Source of the DNA: Bhargavaea cecembensis DSE10 | Lineage (GTDB): Bacteria; Bacillota; Bacilli; Bacillales_A; Planococcaceae | Direction of reading: 5' to 3' | Assembly (NCBI RefSeq): GCF_000348905.1 | Contig: NZ_AOFT01000012.1 | Coordinates: 1-64,000 of the forward strand | DNA length: 64,000 nucleotides | Shown here: piece by piece, positions 43,754-53,254 of the stretch | How the letters are laid out: every line of letters begins with the position of its first letter | Numbering within the stretch: the first letter of the stretch is position 1 | The notes under the pieces: model-generated | Told to the model about the DNA's origin: nothing | What the model saw: only the letters and a program-made list of their open reading frames with translations | The model's database searches: none | Program-made: the position numbers and the translations under genes

Positions 43754-43868
43754 CCAATGCATCTAACATTTTTTACATTTTCTTTACAGCTGTGTAACAA
43801 TGTACGGCCTGCTTTCAATTTTCTGCCGAGTGTGTAGAATGGCAGTAAGAAAAGGGAGGCATGAGCCG

Positions 43869-45282
43869 ATGGATTGGAAACAGAGTGCAGAACAGGCTGA
43901 AAGCAAGTTGATATCGGATTTGAAGGCGCTCATCTCCATAGAAAGTGTGCTGGATGAGTCGGCTGCAACCGGAGAAGCGCCGTTTGGCCCCGGCCCCAAA
44001 CAGGCATTGGACTGGCTTCTCGACCGCGGCAGGGAAGCGGGCATGACGGTCAAAGAGGTCGGAGGGGCAGCCGGCCATATCGAAATCGGGGAAGGGGAAG
44101 GTCTCCTCGGCATCCTCTGCCATGTGGACGTGGTGCCTGCCGGAGACGGCTGGGAAACGCCGCCTTTCGAAGGGCATGAGCGGAACGGGAAGGTGTACGG
44201 AAGAGGGGCCATCGATGATAAAGGCCCGACGATCGCGGCGTTCCATGCAATGAAGATGGTCAAGGAGTCCGGGATCCCTCTCAATGAAAGAGTCCGGCTG
44301 ATTGTCGGGGCTGATGAGGAAAGCGGTTTCCGCTGCATGAAACGCTACTTTGAAACGGAAGAAATGCCGGAGATCGGCTTTGCTCCGGATGCCGACTTCC
44401 CGATCATCCATGCGGAAAAAGGGATTGCCGATTTGGTCTTTTCCCAGTTGCCCGGAGAGGACGCAGGACCGCTCCGGTCTTTCCCATTCCGGGGACAGGA
44501 CGAACATGGTCCCGGACATGGCGAGGGCAGAGGTGTCGCTTTCTGAACCCGGGGCCGGGTTCGGGGAGGCGTTCCGGGCGTTTCTTGAAAATGCCGGTGT
44601 CTCCGGAGAGCTCGGCATTCACGGCGACTCTTGTATCCTTACGCTGAACGGGAAAGCCGCCCATGCCATGGAGCCGGAGGACGGAGTCAATGCCGGCGTC
44701 CTGCTTGCACAGTTTCTCGACCCTTATATGGAGGGGGCCTCCGCCCGCTTCACTTCTTTTGTCATACAGGCATTTGGTGATGGTTCCAGGGGACATGCGC
44801 TCGGAGTTGATTTTTCCGATGAAATTTCCGGAGAGACCACACTCAATGCAGGCATTCTGGCGTATAATGGGTCAAAGGGTGGCGAGGTCTCCGTCAGCAT
44901 GCGCTATTCTGTCACCTATCCGATAGAGCAAAAGCTGGCCGCATGCCGTGAAGCCCTTGAAGGATCCGGCTTCACGCTTGATATCGCTTCCGATTCTCCG
45001 CCCCATCATGTAGATGCCGACGACCCGCTGATCCGCACGCTCCGTGATGTATACGAACGGCAGACCGGTGAACCGGCGGAACTGCTCGCAATCGGCGGCG
45101 GAACTTATGCCCGCACGCTCGGGAAAGGTGTCGCCTTCGGCATGCTCTTTCCGGGAAGGCCGGATGTCGCCCATCAGGCGGACGAGTATGTGGATATCGA
45201 AGATCTCGTGAAGGCGGCCGCAATTTATGCGGATGCCATCGCATCCCTTGCAGGTGAACAGCCAACGGACAGTAACAACTAA
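43869..45282 (+). pseudogene. pepV: Dipeptidase PepV, interrupted by a 1-base frameshift
   Basis: M20 zinc dipeptidase of about 470 aa if repaired, normal for PepV. The first part (43869-44546) has ligand motifs HVDVVPAGDGW, GRGAIDDKGP and GADEESGF; the frame then changes and the rest (to 45282) has RTNMVPDMARAEV, LNGKAAHAMEP and the last His ligand in VAHQADEYV. An extra C in TTTCCCATTCC (CCC 44483-44485) explains it: removing one C restores SFHSGDRTNMVPD and one continuous protein. It is either a real disruption or a sequencing error, since both halves look fully conserved. GGGAGG precedes the ATG at 43869. Confidence 0.88.
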
Positions 45283-45308
45283 TTCGTATGAAAGAAGGAT
45301 TAAAAAAT

Positions 45309-46160
45309 ATGTCCATGTATCTGATGAATGACCGCTTTGTGAAAGACGATGAAGTGACCATTTCGATTGAGGACCGCGGCTATTATTTCGGGGACGGCGT
45401 CTATGAAGTAATCCGCGTTTACGGCGGTGCCATGTTTACCGCAGAAGAGCATATCGGGCGGCTGTATGAATCGGCGGAGAAAATCCGGATGGAGCTTCCA
45501 TACGGTGAGGAAGAGATGATCGCGAAACTGGCTCGGCTGGTCGCGGATAATGGTGTGAAGGAAGGCCATGTGTACGTCCAGGCCACGCGCGGCGCTGCGC
45601 CGCGTGTCCATCAGTTTCCGGGCGAAGGCATCACTCCTGTCATCACGGCCTATACCAAATCCTATCCGGATCACGCACCTGCGGCAGAGCCTGCCAAGCT
45701 GAAATCGGCGGCAGATATCCGCTGGCTGCGCTGCGATATCAAGAGCCTGAACCTTCTGGCCAATGTCATGGCAAAGCAGGAAGCGTTCGAAGCGGGATGC
45801 ACCGAAGCCCTGCTTCACAGGGACGGCACGGTCACGGAAGGCTCATCTTCAAATATGTTTGGCGTAAAGGATGGCGTCATCCACACCCATCCGGTGTCCA
45901 ACTTCATCTTGAACGGCATCACACGTCGCGTCATCATGCAATGCTGTGAAGAGCTCGGACAGCCTGTCAAGGAGGAACCGATGGCACTTGAAGATGTGTA
46001 TGAAATGGATGAATTCTTCCTGTCCTCAACGACGAACGGCATCCTGCCGGTAAGCGAGATTGACGGCCGGAAGATCGGTGACGGACATCCGGGGCCGGTC
46101 ACCGAACGGCTCATGGCAGCATTCGAATCGAAGCTTCCGGAACCGATCGCAACTCGCTGA
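45309..46160 (+). CDS. dat: D-alanine (D-amino acid) aminotransferase
   Basis: 283-aa fold-type IV PLP enzyme that interconverts D-alanine and D-glutamate via pyruvate and 2-oxoglutarate, supplying D-amino acids for peptidoglycan. With the ATG at 45309 the PLP lysine in CDIKSLNLL falls at position 145, as in the Bacillus enzyme, which supports this start (GAAGGA upstream) over 45288. Also seen: IEDRGYYFGDGVYEV (20-34) and RGAAPRVHQFP (94-104). It follows pepV by 26 bases, the same order as in B. subtilis. Confidence 0.95.
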   Translation: MSMYLMNDRFVKDDEVTISIEDRGYYFGDGVYEVIRVYGGAMFTAEEHIGRLYESAEKIRMELPYGEEEMIAKLARLVADNGVKEGHVYVQATRGAAPRVHQFPGEGITPVITAYTKSYPDHAPAAEPAKLKSAADIRWLRCDIKSLNLLANVMAKQEAFEAGCTEALLHRDGTVTEGSSSNMFGVKDGVIHTHPVSNFILNGITRRVIMQCCEELGQPVKEEPMALEDVYEMDEFFLSSTTNGILPVSEIDGRKIGDGHPGPVTERLMAAFESKLPEPIATR

Positions 46161-46164
46161 CGGG

Positions 46165-47127
46165 ATGAAAGCAGTCTTCGTTGTCAATCCTGCCGCAAAG
46201 GGCGGAAAAGCCCTTGGAAGGTGGACGGCATTCAGAAAGACGGTGGCATTTCCCTATCAGGAATTTATGACGAAGGGCCCCGGGCATGCCAAGGCAATTG
46301 CCCGGGGCTTTGCCGCACACCAGGAGAAGGAAAACGTTCTTCTCATTGCATTCGGCGGTGACGGCACCGTTCACGAAATGATCGCGGGGGCCGCCGGTGC
46401 TGGACATATTGTGGTCGGCTCGGTCGGTGCCGGCTCGGGAAATGACTTCGGCCGCGGCTTCCGGACTTTTGGGAGCGCTGAGGAGATCGGCGCGTACCTG
46501 GGCAGGAGGCATGCCTCGCCGGCCCTTGATATGGGCGAGGTAAGCTTCGGGGATGGCGCCACTTTCGTCAACAGTGCAGGAATCGGTTTTGACGCAGTCA
46601 TCTCAAGGGGCAGCGGACGGTCTTCACTGAAGCCGCTCCTGAACAGGATGGGACTGGGCAAATTCGTCTACGCCCTCTATACAGTGCGGGCGCTTTTCAC
46701 ATTCCGCACATTCGGGCTCGAAGTAACGCATGACGGAGAGCGGCAGGAATACCGGGACGTCTGGTTCGCCACTGTCAGCAACCAGCCGTATTACGGAGGC
46801 GGAATGAAGATTTCCCCGAAGTCCGATCCGGCCGACGGCCTCATTGAACTGACGGTCGTCAGCCGGCTTTCCCGTATGAAACTGCTGCTTGTCTTCGGCA
46901 GTGTGTTTTTCGGTGCCCACACAGCCTTCAGGGAAGTGGACTGCAGGCAGGGACGATCATTTTCACTGAAGGCGGACCGCGCAGTGCCGCTGCACACCGA
47001 CGGCGAAGATGCCGGAAACACCGAATCGGGAGAACCGGTCGTGTTTACGGTCCGGCCGGAAGCGTGGCGGCTTGCGGGACAACAACGAACAGGAAGGTCA
47101 GGGATCAAACATGAGAGCACGCCATAA
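46165..47127 (+). CDS. ytlR: Diacylglycerol kinase-family lipid kinase (YtlR-like)
   Basis: 320-aa lipid kinase of the DagK/YegS family. Motifs: [12 protein letters not shown] at the N terminus, the nucleotide-binding [10 protein letters not shown] (about 65-74), [14 protein letters not shown] (about 86-99) and [13 protein letters not shown]. It phosphorylates a lipid substrate with ATP; which one is unknown. The ATG lies 4 bases after the dat stop with only GACGGG upstream, so it probably depends on coupling with dat. Its 3' end overlaps trmB by 17 bases. Confidence 0.85.
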   Translation: MKAVFVVNPAAKGGKALGRWTAFRKTVAFPYQEFMTKGPGHAKAIARGFAAHQEKENVLLIAFGGDGTVHEMIAGAAGAGHIVVGSVGAGSGNDFGRGFRTFGSAEEIGAYLGRRHASPALDMGEVSFGDGATFVNSAGIGFDAVISRGSGRSSLKPLLNRMGLGKFVYALYTVRALFTFRTFGLEVTHDGERQEYRDVWFATVSNQPYYGGGMKISPKSDPADGLIELTVVSRLSRMKLLLVFGSVFFGAHTAFREVDCRQGRSFSLKADRAVPLHTDGEDAGNTESGEPVVFTVRPEAWRLAGQQRTGRSGIKHESTP

Positions 47128-47764
47128 ACCTTGGGCGGAATCGTATATCAATGAACATCCGGATGTGGTCATCCAGGAGCCCGAGCGGCTGAAAGGCCGC
47201 TGGGCGGAGGAATTCGGCAACAGGAATCCCATCCATATTGAGGTGGGAACCGGAAAGGGCCGGTTTATCACCGGTATGGCGGAAGCCAATCCCGACATCA
47301 ACTATATCGGCATTGAAATGTTCCGGGACATCATCGTCACGGCAGTCCAGCGGGCGGAAGAGGCGGATAAGCCCGCCAATCTGCGCCTGCTGAATGTGAA
47401 TGCCGAGCGGCTGGAGGACATATTTGCTTCCGGCGAGGTCGGCCGCGTCTATCTGAATTTCTCCGATCCGTGGCCGAAGGCGCGTCACGCGAAGCGCCGG
47501 CTGACCCACGATCAATTTCTCGGCCGCTATGAGAGGATTCTGCCTCCGGAAGGAGAAGTACATTTCAAGACGGACAACCGCGGACTGTTCGAGTATTCCC
47601 TCATGAACATGACGGACTACGGCATGCGGCTGGCAGAAGTGTCGCTGGACCTGCATGCGGACAAGCCGGAATGGAACATCATGACGGAGTACGAGGAGAA
47701 GTTCTCCTCCAAAGGCCAGCCGATCTACCGGCTGGAAGCCGCATTCAGGAACGAAGGGAACTAA
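47111..47764 (+). CDS. trmB: tRNA (guanine-N7-)-methyltransferase
   Basis: 217-aa enzyme methylating G46 of tRNA with SAM. Motif I is [15 protein letters not shown] (about 42-56), the family block [14 protein letters not shown] follows, and the TrmB signature [24 protein letters not shown] is at about 115-138 with its conserved Asp. The tail [11 protein letters not shown] is typical. The ATG at 47111 is inside the end of the lipid kinase gene. Same neighbourhood as in B. subtilis (ytmP-trmB-ytzH area). Confidence 0.95.
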   Translation: MRARHKPWAESYINEHPDVVIQEPERLKGRWAEEFGNRNPIHIEVGTGKGRFITGMAEANPDINYIGIEMFRDIIVTAVQRAEEADKPANLRLLNVNAERLEDIFASGEVGRVYLNFSDPWPKARHAKRRLTHDQFLGRYERILPPEGEVHFKTDNRGLFEYSLMNMTDYGMRLAEVSLDLHADKPEWNIMTEYEEKFSSKGQPIYRLEAAFRNEGN

Positions 47765-47783
47765 GCAGGAAAAGGGGGAAGCA

Positions 47784-48668
47784 ATGATGGACAACTATCA
47801 GTTTCACGGAATCGAACTGACTTGGCTCGACGGGGGATTCAACCGGCTGGACGGTGGTGCGATGTTCGGCCCGGTGCCGAAAGTGCTTTGGTCAAGGAAG
47901 TATGAGGTGGACGCGGACAACAAGATTCCTTTGGCCACGGAACCGATCCTCGTGCGCACGCACGGGAAAAACATCCTGATTGAGGCAGGACTCGGTTCGG
48001 GAAAATTGACGGAAAAGAAGATCCGCAACCTTGGCGTCACCCGCGAGTCGAGAGTTGAAGAAAGCCTCGGAGAACTGGGCCTGACGCCCGAGGATATCGA
48101 CATCATCCTGATGACGCATCTGCATAATGACCATGCGGCCGGCCTCACGCGCCGCGAAGGTGAAGGATACACATCCGTTTTCCCGAATGCGGAAATCCAT
48201 GTATCGCAGATCGAGTGGGATGAGATGCGTGAGCCGAATATCCGTTCACGGAATACATACTTCCGGGAAAACTGGGAGCCGGTCCGGGACCAGGTGAAGA
48301 CATTTGAGGAACGGGTGGAGGTCGTCCCGGGAATCGAAATGATCCATACCGGCGGCCATAGCGCCGGACATGCGATCATCAAAATCACGAAAAATGGGGA
48401 GACCCTGATCCATATGGCGGATCTGATGCCGACCCACGCACACCAGAACCCGCTCTGGGTCATGGCATTTGACGATTATCCGATGGATTCCATTTTTTCA
48501 AAAGAGCGCCTCATGAAAGAAGCGCTTGAGAACGGATACCGGTTCATCTTCTATCATGATGCCGTCTACCGCATGATCCGGTGGGACGAAAGCGGCAAGG
48601 AAATCACGGACAGCCTGGAGCGCACGCCTTTCGAAACACCGGTGGGTGCGGCCGAGCAGAAAAAATAA
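47784..48668 (+). CDS. ytnP: Metallo-beta-lactamase-fold hydrolase, YtnP-like lactonase
   Basis: 294-aa MBL-fold protein. The di-zinc motif is THLHNDHAAG (about 111-120), with further ligands in HTGGHSAGHAI (His at about 189), MADLMPTHAH (Asp at about 213) and FYHDAVY (His at about 259). B. subtilis YtnP degrades quorum-sensing lactones and interferes with Streptomyces signalling; activity here is inferred. Two consecutive ATGs; the first follows AAGGGGGAAGC. Terminated by a strong hairpin. Confidence 0.88.
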   Translation: MMDNYQFHGIELTWLDGGFNRLDGGAMFGPVPKVLWSRKYEVDADNKIPLATEPILVRTHGKNILIEAGLGSGKLTEKKIRNLGVTRESRVEESLGELGLTPEDIDIILMTHLHNDHAAGLTRREGEGYTSVFPNAEIHVSQIEWDEMREPNIRSRNTYFRENWEPVRDQVKTFEERVEVVPGIEMIHTGGHSAGHAIIKITKNGETLIHMADLMPTHAHQNPLWVMAFDDYPMDSIFSKERLMKEALENGYRFIFYHDAVYRMIRWDESGKEITDSLERTPFETPVGAAEQKK

Positions 48669-48676
48669 ACGGACAC

Positions 48677-48716
48677 AAAAAAGCTGCAGGCCGGCATCCG
48701 GTCTGCAGCTTTTTTA
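48677..48716 (+). terminator. Terminator of ytnP
   Basis: AAAAAAGCTGCAG(G)CCGG / CCGGTCTGCAGCTTTTTT hairpin. Confidence 0.92.
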
Positions 48717-48787
48717 TAACTTATGGAATGATTTACTCTAAAATCAGTCAAGGCCAGCTTCAGCGCCCTGCAACCTTCACACCCAAT

Positions 48788-48827
48788 TTGTATGTTGCTG
48801 AACGGCGCTTGCGCTTTTGTTGTTTCA
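48788..48827 (-). repeat. Dispersed ~38-bp repeat, copy 2, directly behind the ytzB stop codon
   Basis: On the minus strand: TGA stop of ytzB, AACAACAAAAGCGCAAGCGCC, GTTCAGCAACATAC. It is nearly identical to the sequence after the bpsB stop (26537-26575), including its distance from the stop codon. Confidence 0.75.
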
Positions 48828-49139
48828 GATTTTGTTGATTTCAACAACGGTGCCGGTCCTGGCATCCGCAGCGAATTCATATTGTTCATAGGATCCATCG
48901 ATTTCACGGGAAAGGCCGCCGCGGTACACATCCAACTCCACGGCTTTTTGGCGGAACGGTTCTGTTTTCATGACGATCCAGGCCCCGTCAATCGGACCTT
49001 CTTTTTTGAATGCATTTTTCACATCTTCAAGCACTTTATCCGGCGAGACATTGCGATCCGCGCGGTTCACTGCTTCCACGACGGCTGCGCCTGCCACGGC
49101 ACCGGCAACTGCCCCAATGGCAAAATCACGAACGTTCAT
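48825..49139 (-). CDS. ytzB: YtzB-like PepSY-domain small protein
   Basis: 104 aa with a glycine/alanine-rich hydrophobic N-terminal segment (IGAVAGAVAGAAVVEAV, about 8-24) that could be a membrane anchor. A PepSY-type fold follows (AVELDVYRGGLSREIDGSYEQYEFAADARTGTVVEINK). PepSY domains are thought to bind or inhibit peptidases; the gene next to it (divergent) encodes the aminopeptidase YtoP, as in B. subtilis. GGAGGGAAATGGG precedes the ATG. Confidence 0.8.
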   Translation of the reverse strand: MNVRDFAIGAVAGAVAGAAVVEAVNRADRNVSPDKVLEDVKNAFKKEGPIDGAWIVMKTEPFRQKAVELDVYRGGLSREIDGSYEQYEFAADARTGTVVEINKI

Positions 49140-49309
49140 CCCATTTCCCTCCTGTAGACCGCATTTTCACCAAGTATAACAACCGGGGCGGCGGTTGAGC
49201 AAGTTTTCATCCCAGAGCCTCTTCGGATTCCGAAAGATTTTCTATGGAAACCCCGGCCCCCTTCGTCTACAATTAGGAAGACAGCAGACTGAAGGGGAGG
49301 GCCACAAAC

Positions 49310-50383
49310 ATGCAAAATGAAACACTGACGATGTTCAAGACACTGACCGAACTGCCTGGCGCACCGGGCAACGAGCACGCCGTCAGGAAGTATATGCGGC
49401 AGGAGCTCGAGAAATACTCAGACGAAGTGATCCAGGACAGGCTCGGAGGGGTATTCGGTGTCCGACACGGCGGTGAAGGGTCCCCGAAAATCATGGTTGC
49501 CGGTCATATGGATGAAGTCGGATTCATGGTGTCCTCGATTACGGACAATGGCATGATCCGCTTCCAGCCCCTCGGCGGCTGGTGGAGCCAGGTGCTGCTT
49601 GCCCAGCGGGTTCAGATCATTACGGATCATGGCCCGGTGATCGGTGTGGTCGGCTCAATTCCGCCGCACCTATTGAGCGATAAAGTGCGCAATAAGCCGA
49701 TGGACATTAAGAATATGCTGATCGACATCGGTGCCGACGACAAACAGGATGCCAAGAAGATCGGCATCCGTCCGGGCCAGCAGATTGTCCCGGTCTGCCC
49801 GTTCACGCCGATGGCCAATGAGAAAAAGATTCTTGCAAAAGCATGGGATAACCGGTACGGCTGCGGACTGGCCATCGAACTTCTTAAGGAAGTGAAGGGG
49901 GAGGAACTGCCGAACACCCTATACTCCGGTGCGAATGTCATGGAGGAAGTCGGCCTCCGCGGTGCACAGGCGGCTGCCAACATGATTAATCCGGATCTCT
50001 TTTTTGCACTGGATGCCAGCCCGGCAAATGATGCATCCGGAGACAAAAATGAATTCGGACAGCTCGGAAAAGGGACCCTTCTGCGCATCTTTGACCGTTC
50101 GATGGTGACCCACAGGGGGCTGCGTGAATTCGTACTGGATACTGCAGAAACCAATCACATTCCTTACCAGTACTTTATCTCTCAGGGGGGGACCGACGCA
50201 GGCCGCGTCCACCTCTCCAACGAGGGCGTCCCGAGTGCGGTCATCGGCATCTGCTCGCGCTATATCCATACGTCGGGGTCGATCATCCACACGGACGACT
50301 ATGCGGCGGCGCGTGAACTGCTGGTCAAGCTGGTCCGTTCGCTCGACCGTACGACTGTCGAGACGATCCGCAGCAATGCCTAA
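49310..50383 (+). CDS. ytoP: M42 family glutamyl aminopeptidase (YtoP)
   Basis: 357-aa cobalt/zinc aminopeptidase of the PepA/FrvX family, cytoplasmic and probably a dodecamer. Metal ligands: [12 protein letters not shown] (His, about 66), AWDNRYGCG (Asp, about 182), [10 protein letters not shown] (catalytic Glu pair, about 214), [10 protein letters not shown] (Asp) and YIHTSGSI (His, about 324). GGGGAGGG lies upstream of the ATG. Monocistronic or the first gene before the DUF84 gene, with a hairpin between them. Confidence 0.93.
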   Translation: MQNETLTMFKTLTELPGAPGNEHAVRKYMRQELEKYSDEVIQDRLGGVFGVRHGGEGSPKIMVAGHMDEVGFMVSSITDNGMIRFQPLGGWWSQVLLAQRVQIITDHGPVIGVVGSIPPHLLSDKVRNKPMDIKNMLIDIGADDKQDAKKIGIRPGQQIVPVCPFTPMANEKKILAKAWDNRYGCGLAIELLKEVKGEELPNTLYSGANVMEEVGLRGAQAAANMINPDLFFALDASPANDASGDKNEFGQLGKGTLLRIFDRSMVTHRGLREFVLDTAETNHIPYQYFISQGGTDAGRVHLSNEGVPSAVIGICSRYIHTSGSIIHTDDYAAARELLVKLVRSLDRTTVETIRSNA

Positions 50384-50390
50384 ATCCTGA

Positions 50391-50417
50391 AAAGGGGCCG
50401 AAGCGGCCTCTTTTTTA
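50391..50417 (+). terminator. Terminator after ytoP
   Basis: AGGGGCCG-AAG-CGGCCTCT stem followed by a T-run. Confidence 0.8.
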
Positions 50418-50457
50418 TGTTTATGTCATTCAAATGAATATCGGAGGAGGAGCAGCC

Positions 50458-50997
50458 ATGGAAATCATTGTCGGTTCGACCAACCGGGCAAAAATCGGTG
50501 CGGTAAGGGACGCATTCAGGTCGCTCGGCATCCAAGCGGAAGTCACAGGCACCGTTACGGAATCTGGAGTTTCGCCGCAGCCTTTCGGAGATGAAGAAAC
50601 GATGACGGGAGCCAGGATCCGCGCACTCACGGCCATAAAGAACGGCAACCATGATCTGGCCATCGGTCTCGAAGGCGGCGTGAAGGAACTGGACGGGAGG
50701 CTTTACATCTGCAACTGGGGGGCGCTTGCCCTTCCGGACGGAACAGTGTTCATGGCGGGAGGTGCACAGATTCCGTTGCCGGAGGAAGTGGCGCACCCGG
50801 TCCGGAGCGGCCGGGAACTCGGCCCTGTCATGGAAGCGTTCACCTCGAGAGCGGATATCCGGCAGGCCGGGGGCGCAGTCGGTGTATTTACTGACGGCAC
50901 GGTCGGACGCCCGGATATGTTCAGCCACGTCGTCCTGCTGCTTGCTGGGCAGTGGAGGTTTGCCGGGGGCAAACACGGAGGCCGGCAGGAGCAGTGA
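50458..50997 (+). CDS. DUF84/YjjX-type inosine/xanthosine triphosphatase-like protein
   Basis: 179-aa protein of the DUF84 family, whose E. coli member YjjX hydrolyses ITP and XTP. Family landmarks: VGSTNRAKIGAVRDAF (about 5-20), ESGVSPQPFGDEET-x-TGA-x-IRA (about 41-60) and AIGLEGGV (about 72-79). Activity here is inferred. The ATG at 50458 follows GGAGGAGG and gives the family start; an earlier frame at 50434 is possible but adds eight poorly conserved residues. Confidence 0.85.
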   Translation: MEIIVGSTNRAKIGAVRDAFRSLGIQAEVTGTVTESGVSPQPFGDEETMTGARIRALTAIKNGNHDLAIGLEGGVKELDGRLYICNWGALALPDGTVFMAGGAQIPLPEEVAHPVRSGRELGPVMEAFTSRADIRQAGGAVGVFTDGTVGRPDMFSHVVLLLAGQWRFAGGKHGGRQEQ

Positions 50998-51062
50998 GTT
51001 GCAAGCAACCGGGAACAACTTTAAAATGATGGAGATGAACATACGGAAGCGGGGGAACGAGA

Positions 51063-51596
51063 ATGGGCAAGGGGCTTCGCCTCATAGCCGGATTCACGCT
51101 GGCGGCGATGCTCGCCGGCTGTTCGGCCACAATCGAAGAACGGACTTCAGAAGCGATAGAGGAGGCCGGTGAGGTGTTTGCGGAAAAAACAAAAAACCCG
51201 AACACCGAAGTCGGGAATGCCAGTTTCTATAAACCGTTCGGCTTCGAGGTGCTGGAAGGTTCGGATGAGCAGAATATCGTGCTGGAAAAAGGCGGCGAAA
51301 CCTACGTTCTGTTTATCAATCCGAATGAAGGAAAAGACAGCCGTCTGTTCTACGACCTTCTCTATGCAGATCCTGCAAAGGAGATTCTGGAAACCGGTAC
51401 GTTCGAACGCCATGATACATTCGGCTTTGCCGGAGCCACCGTGGCTTCGGGCGAGCGAGTGGAGCTGGTCGCAGGAAGCGGCGGGCGGAAAATCACGACT
51501 CTTTCTGACAAGGGCGAAATCAGGAAAAACCTGAAGACGATGATGGAAATTGTCCGCTCCGTGGATTATGAAGACGGGGCGGTCGCGAAAGACTAA
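51063..51596 (+). CDS. Putative lipoprotein of unknown function
   Basis: 177 aa. A basic N terminus and hydrophobic stretch lead to lipobox LAGC with Cys20, so the protein should be lipid-anchored outside the membrane. The rest is hydrophilic with a beta-rich region (NIVLEKGGETYVLFINPNEG). I do not recognise the family. It takes the place next to ytpQ where B. subtilis carries the thioredoxin-like gene ytpP, which is not seen here. A GGGGGAACGAG sequence precedes the ATG. Confidence 0.8.
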   Translation: MGKGLRLIAGFTLAAMLAGCSATIEERTSEAIEEAGEVFAEKTKNPNTEVGNASFYKPFGFEVLEGSDEQNIVLEKGGETYVLFINPNEGKDSRLFYDLLYADPAKEILETGTFERHDTFGFAGATVASGERVELVAGSGGRKITTLSDKGEIRKNLKTMMEIVRSVDYEDGAVAKD

Positions 51597-51638
51597 GACG
51601 GGACAGGGGGACGCCCTGTCCGGAAGGGAGGAGCGTCC

Positions 51639-52454
51639 ATGAAAGCATCAGAATTGGTGCGGGAGCTGAAGCAACGGCTGGGAGAGGACCGGTTTTCCTG
51701 GGACTTCGACCGCCAGAACAACCGGCTGAAAATGAAGCACCAGACATTGGGGAAAGGACTTGAACTGAGCCTTCCGCCGCTTCTCGCCAAAATCCAGAAC
51801 AATCCGGACACCGCCTTGGATGAAGCGGTCTATACGATCAACGAGACGTTCACCGCGATGGAGCGCGAAGCGGAGGAAGGATTCAGCGGGGAAGGCCGGA
51901 TCTATCCGGTCATCCGTTCGACGTCCTTCCCGGTGGAGTCAAAAGAAGGCAACCGGTTCATCACGACGGATCATACAGCTGAAACCCGGATTTTCTATGC
52001 ACTTGATCTGGGACAAACGTACCGGCTGATTGATGAATCGATGCTGGATAGCCTGGGGCTGACGGACCAGGCGCTAAAGGAATCCGCACGTTTCCGGGTC
52101 AAACAGCTGCCGACCGATGTCAAGACTGACGAAGTCGCCGGAAACATCTATTATTTCGTCAATAACAATGACGGCTATGATGCAAGCCGGATCCTGAATG
52201 AACCATTTCTGAAAGAGATGGAGCAGAAAATCGAAGGGGTCATGACAGTCTCCGTCCCCCATCAGGATGTGCTCGTCATAGGCGATATCCGGAATGATAC
52301 GGGTTATGATGTCCTGGCACAGCTGACGATGCATTATTTCACCGTCGGCCGGGTGCCGGTGACGTCGCTGTCCTTCATCTATGAAAACGGAGAACTCGAG
52401 CCGATTTTCATCCTCGCGAAAAACCGGCCGGAAGGGAAGGAAGAAAAGGAATGA
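51639..52454 (+). CDS. ytpQ: DUF1444 family protein YtpQ
   Basis: 271-aa cytoplasmic protein of the DUF1444 family, unknown function, conserved beside ytpR in Bacillales. Conserved-looking blocks are the N-terminal LKQRLGEDRFSWDFDRQNNRLKM region, IYPVIRSTSFP and the C-terminal TMHYFTVGRVPVTSLSFIYENG. GGGAGGAGCGTCC precedes the ATG. The stop codon overlaps the ytpR start by four bases (ATGA), so the two are coupled. Confidence 0.88.
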   Translation: MKASELVRELKQRLGEDRFSWDFDRQNNRLKMKHQTLGKGLELSLPPLLAKIQNNPDTALDEAVYTINETFTAMEREAEEGFSGEGRIYPVIRSTSFPVESKEGNRFITTDHTAETRIFYALDLGQTYRLIDESMLDSLGLTDQALKESARFRVKQLPTDVKTDEVAGNIYYFVNNNDGYDASRILNEPFLKEMEQKIEGVMTVSVPHQDVLVIGDIRNDTGYDVLAQLTMHYFTVGRVPVTSLSFIYENGELEPIFILAKNRPEGKEEKE

Positions 52455-53056
52455 ACGCATTTTACAACAAACAGGGCGTCGGCGATGTACTCTTGGTACA
52501 GCTTGTTCCGGACACGCCTGAAGAGATCCAGGCAGAAACTATCGGCGATATCACGATCATCCGTGACGCGGCTTCCGGTCAAGCGGCAGGATTCAATCTT
52601 TTCCGGGCCTCGGAATACGTACAGCCGGAAGGGCAGGGCAAGATTGAGGTTGATGAGGCATTCCTGGTCCAGCTGAAGGAAGCCTTTGCAAAAAACGGAG
52701 CGGAATTCTCCTTTGACGTCGATCTTTCTCCGAAATTCGTCGTCGGATATGTGAGTGCAAAAGAAAAGCATCCGAACGCTGACAAGCTCAGCATCTGCAA
52801 AGTCGATGTCGGCCAGGAGACGCTCCAGATCGTCTGCGGTGCACCGAATGTGGACGAGGGGCAGCATGTGGTTGTGGCCAAGCCCGGCGCGGTCATGCCG
52901 TCGGGGATGGTCATCAAAGACGCCGAGCTCCGCGGAGTGCCGTCATCCGGCATGATCTGTTCCGCAAGAGAACTTGCGCTTCCGGATGCACCACAGGAAA
53001 AGGGGATCCTCGTTCTTGAGGGCGAGCAGACACCAGGTGAGCCATTCCGGTTCTGA
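52451..53056 (+). CDS. ytpR: tRNA-binding (EMAP-like) domain protein YtpR
   Basis: 201 aa: an N-terminal DUF4479-like part (about 1-85) and a C-terminal OB-fold tRNA-binding domain (about 95-200), like that of PheT and MetG (VVGYVSAKEKHPNADKLSIC, then QIVCGAPNVDEGQHVVVAKPGAVMPSG and ELRGVPSSGMICSARELAL). A role in tRNA or aminoacylation handling is suggested by the fold only. Coupled to ytpQ, with a hairpin following. Confidence 0.92.
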   Translation: MNAFYNKQGVGDVLLVQLVPDTPEEIQAETIGDITIIRDAASGQAAGFNLFRASEYVQPEGQGKIEVDEAFLVQLKEAFAKNGAEFSFDVDLSPKFVVGYVSAKEKHPNADKLSICKVDVGQETLQIVCGAPNVDEGQHVVVAKPGAVMPSGMVIKDAELRGVPSSGMICSARELALPDAPQEKGILVLEGEQTPGEPFRF

Positions 53057-53097
53057 AGCACTATTTTCATTGGCCGGATAAGCGTTTAAACTAATCA

Positions 53098-53155
53098 GCA
53101 GCGGTACCGTGAGCCTGCCATGACAGGGGCCAGCGGGAACCGCTGTTGTTTATTT
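53098..53155 (+). terminator. Probable terminator of the ytpQR unit
   Basis: CAGCGGT / ACCGCTG outer pairing with an inner CCTG/CAGG pairing, then TTGTTTATTT. The stem is long-range and imperfect. Confidence 0.6.
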
Positions 53156-53254
53156 CTCACCATTCCATTGAGATTTGCGGAACAGGGGACTGTTTGATTG
53201 AAATCCTCCATGCTGATAGAATAAAGTGATTGACCGTGGAAAGAGTGATATCTA

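Noticed and set aside
44350-45282. The second pepV frame as an independent gene
   Set aside because: It lacks a ribosome site, and its first about 48 residues are out-of-frame pepV sequence; it becomes meaningful only after the frameshift point.
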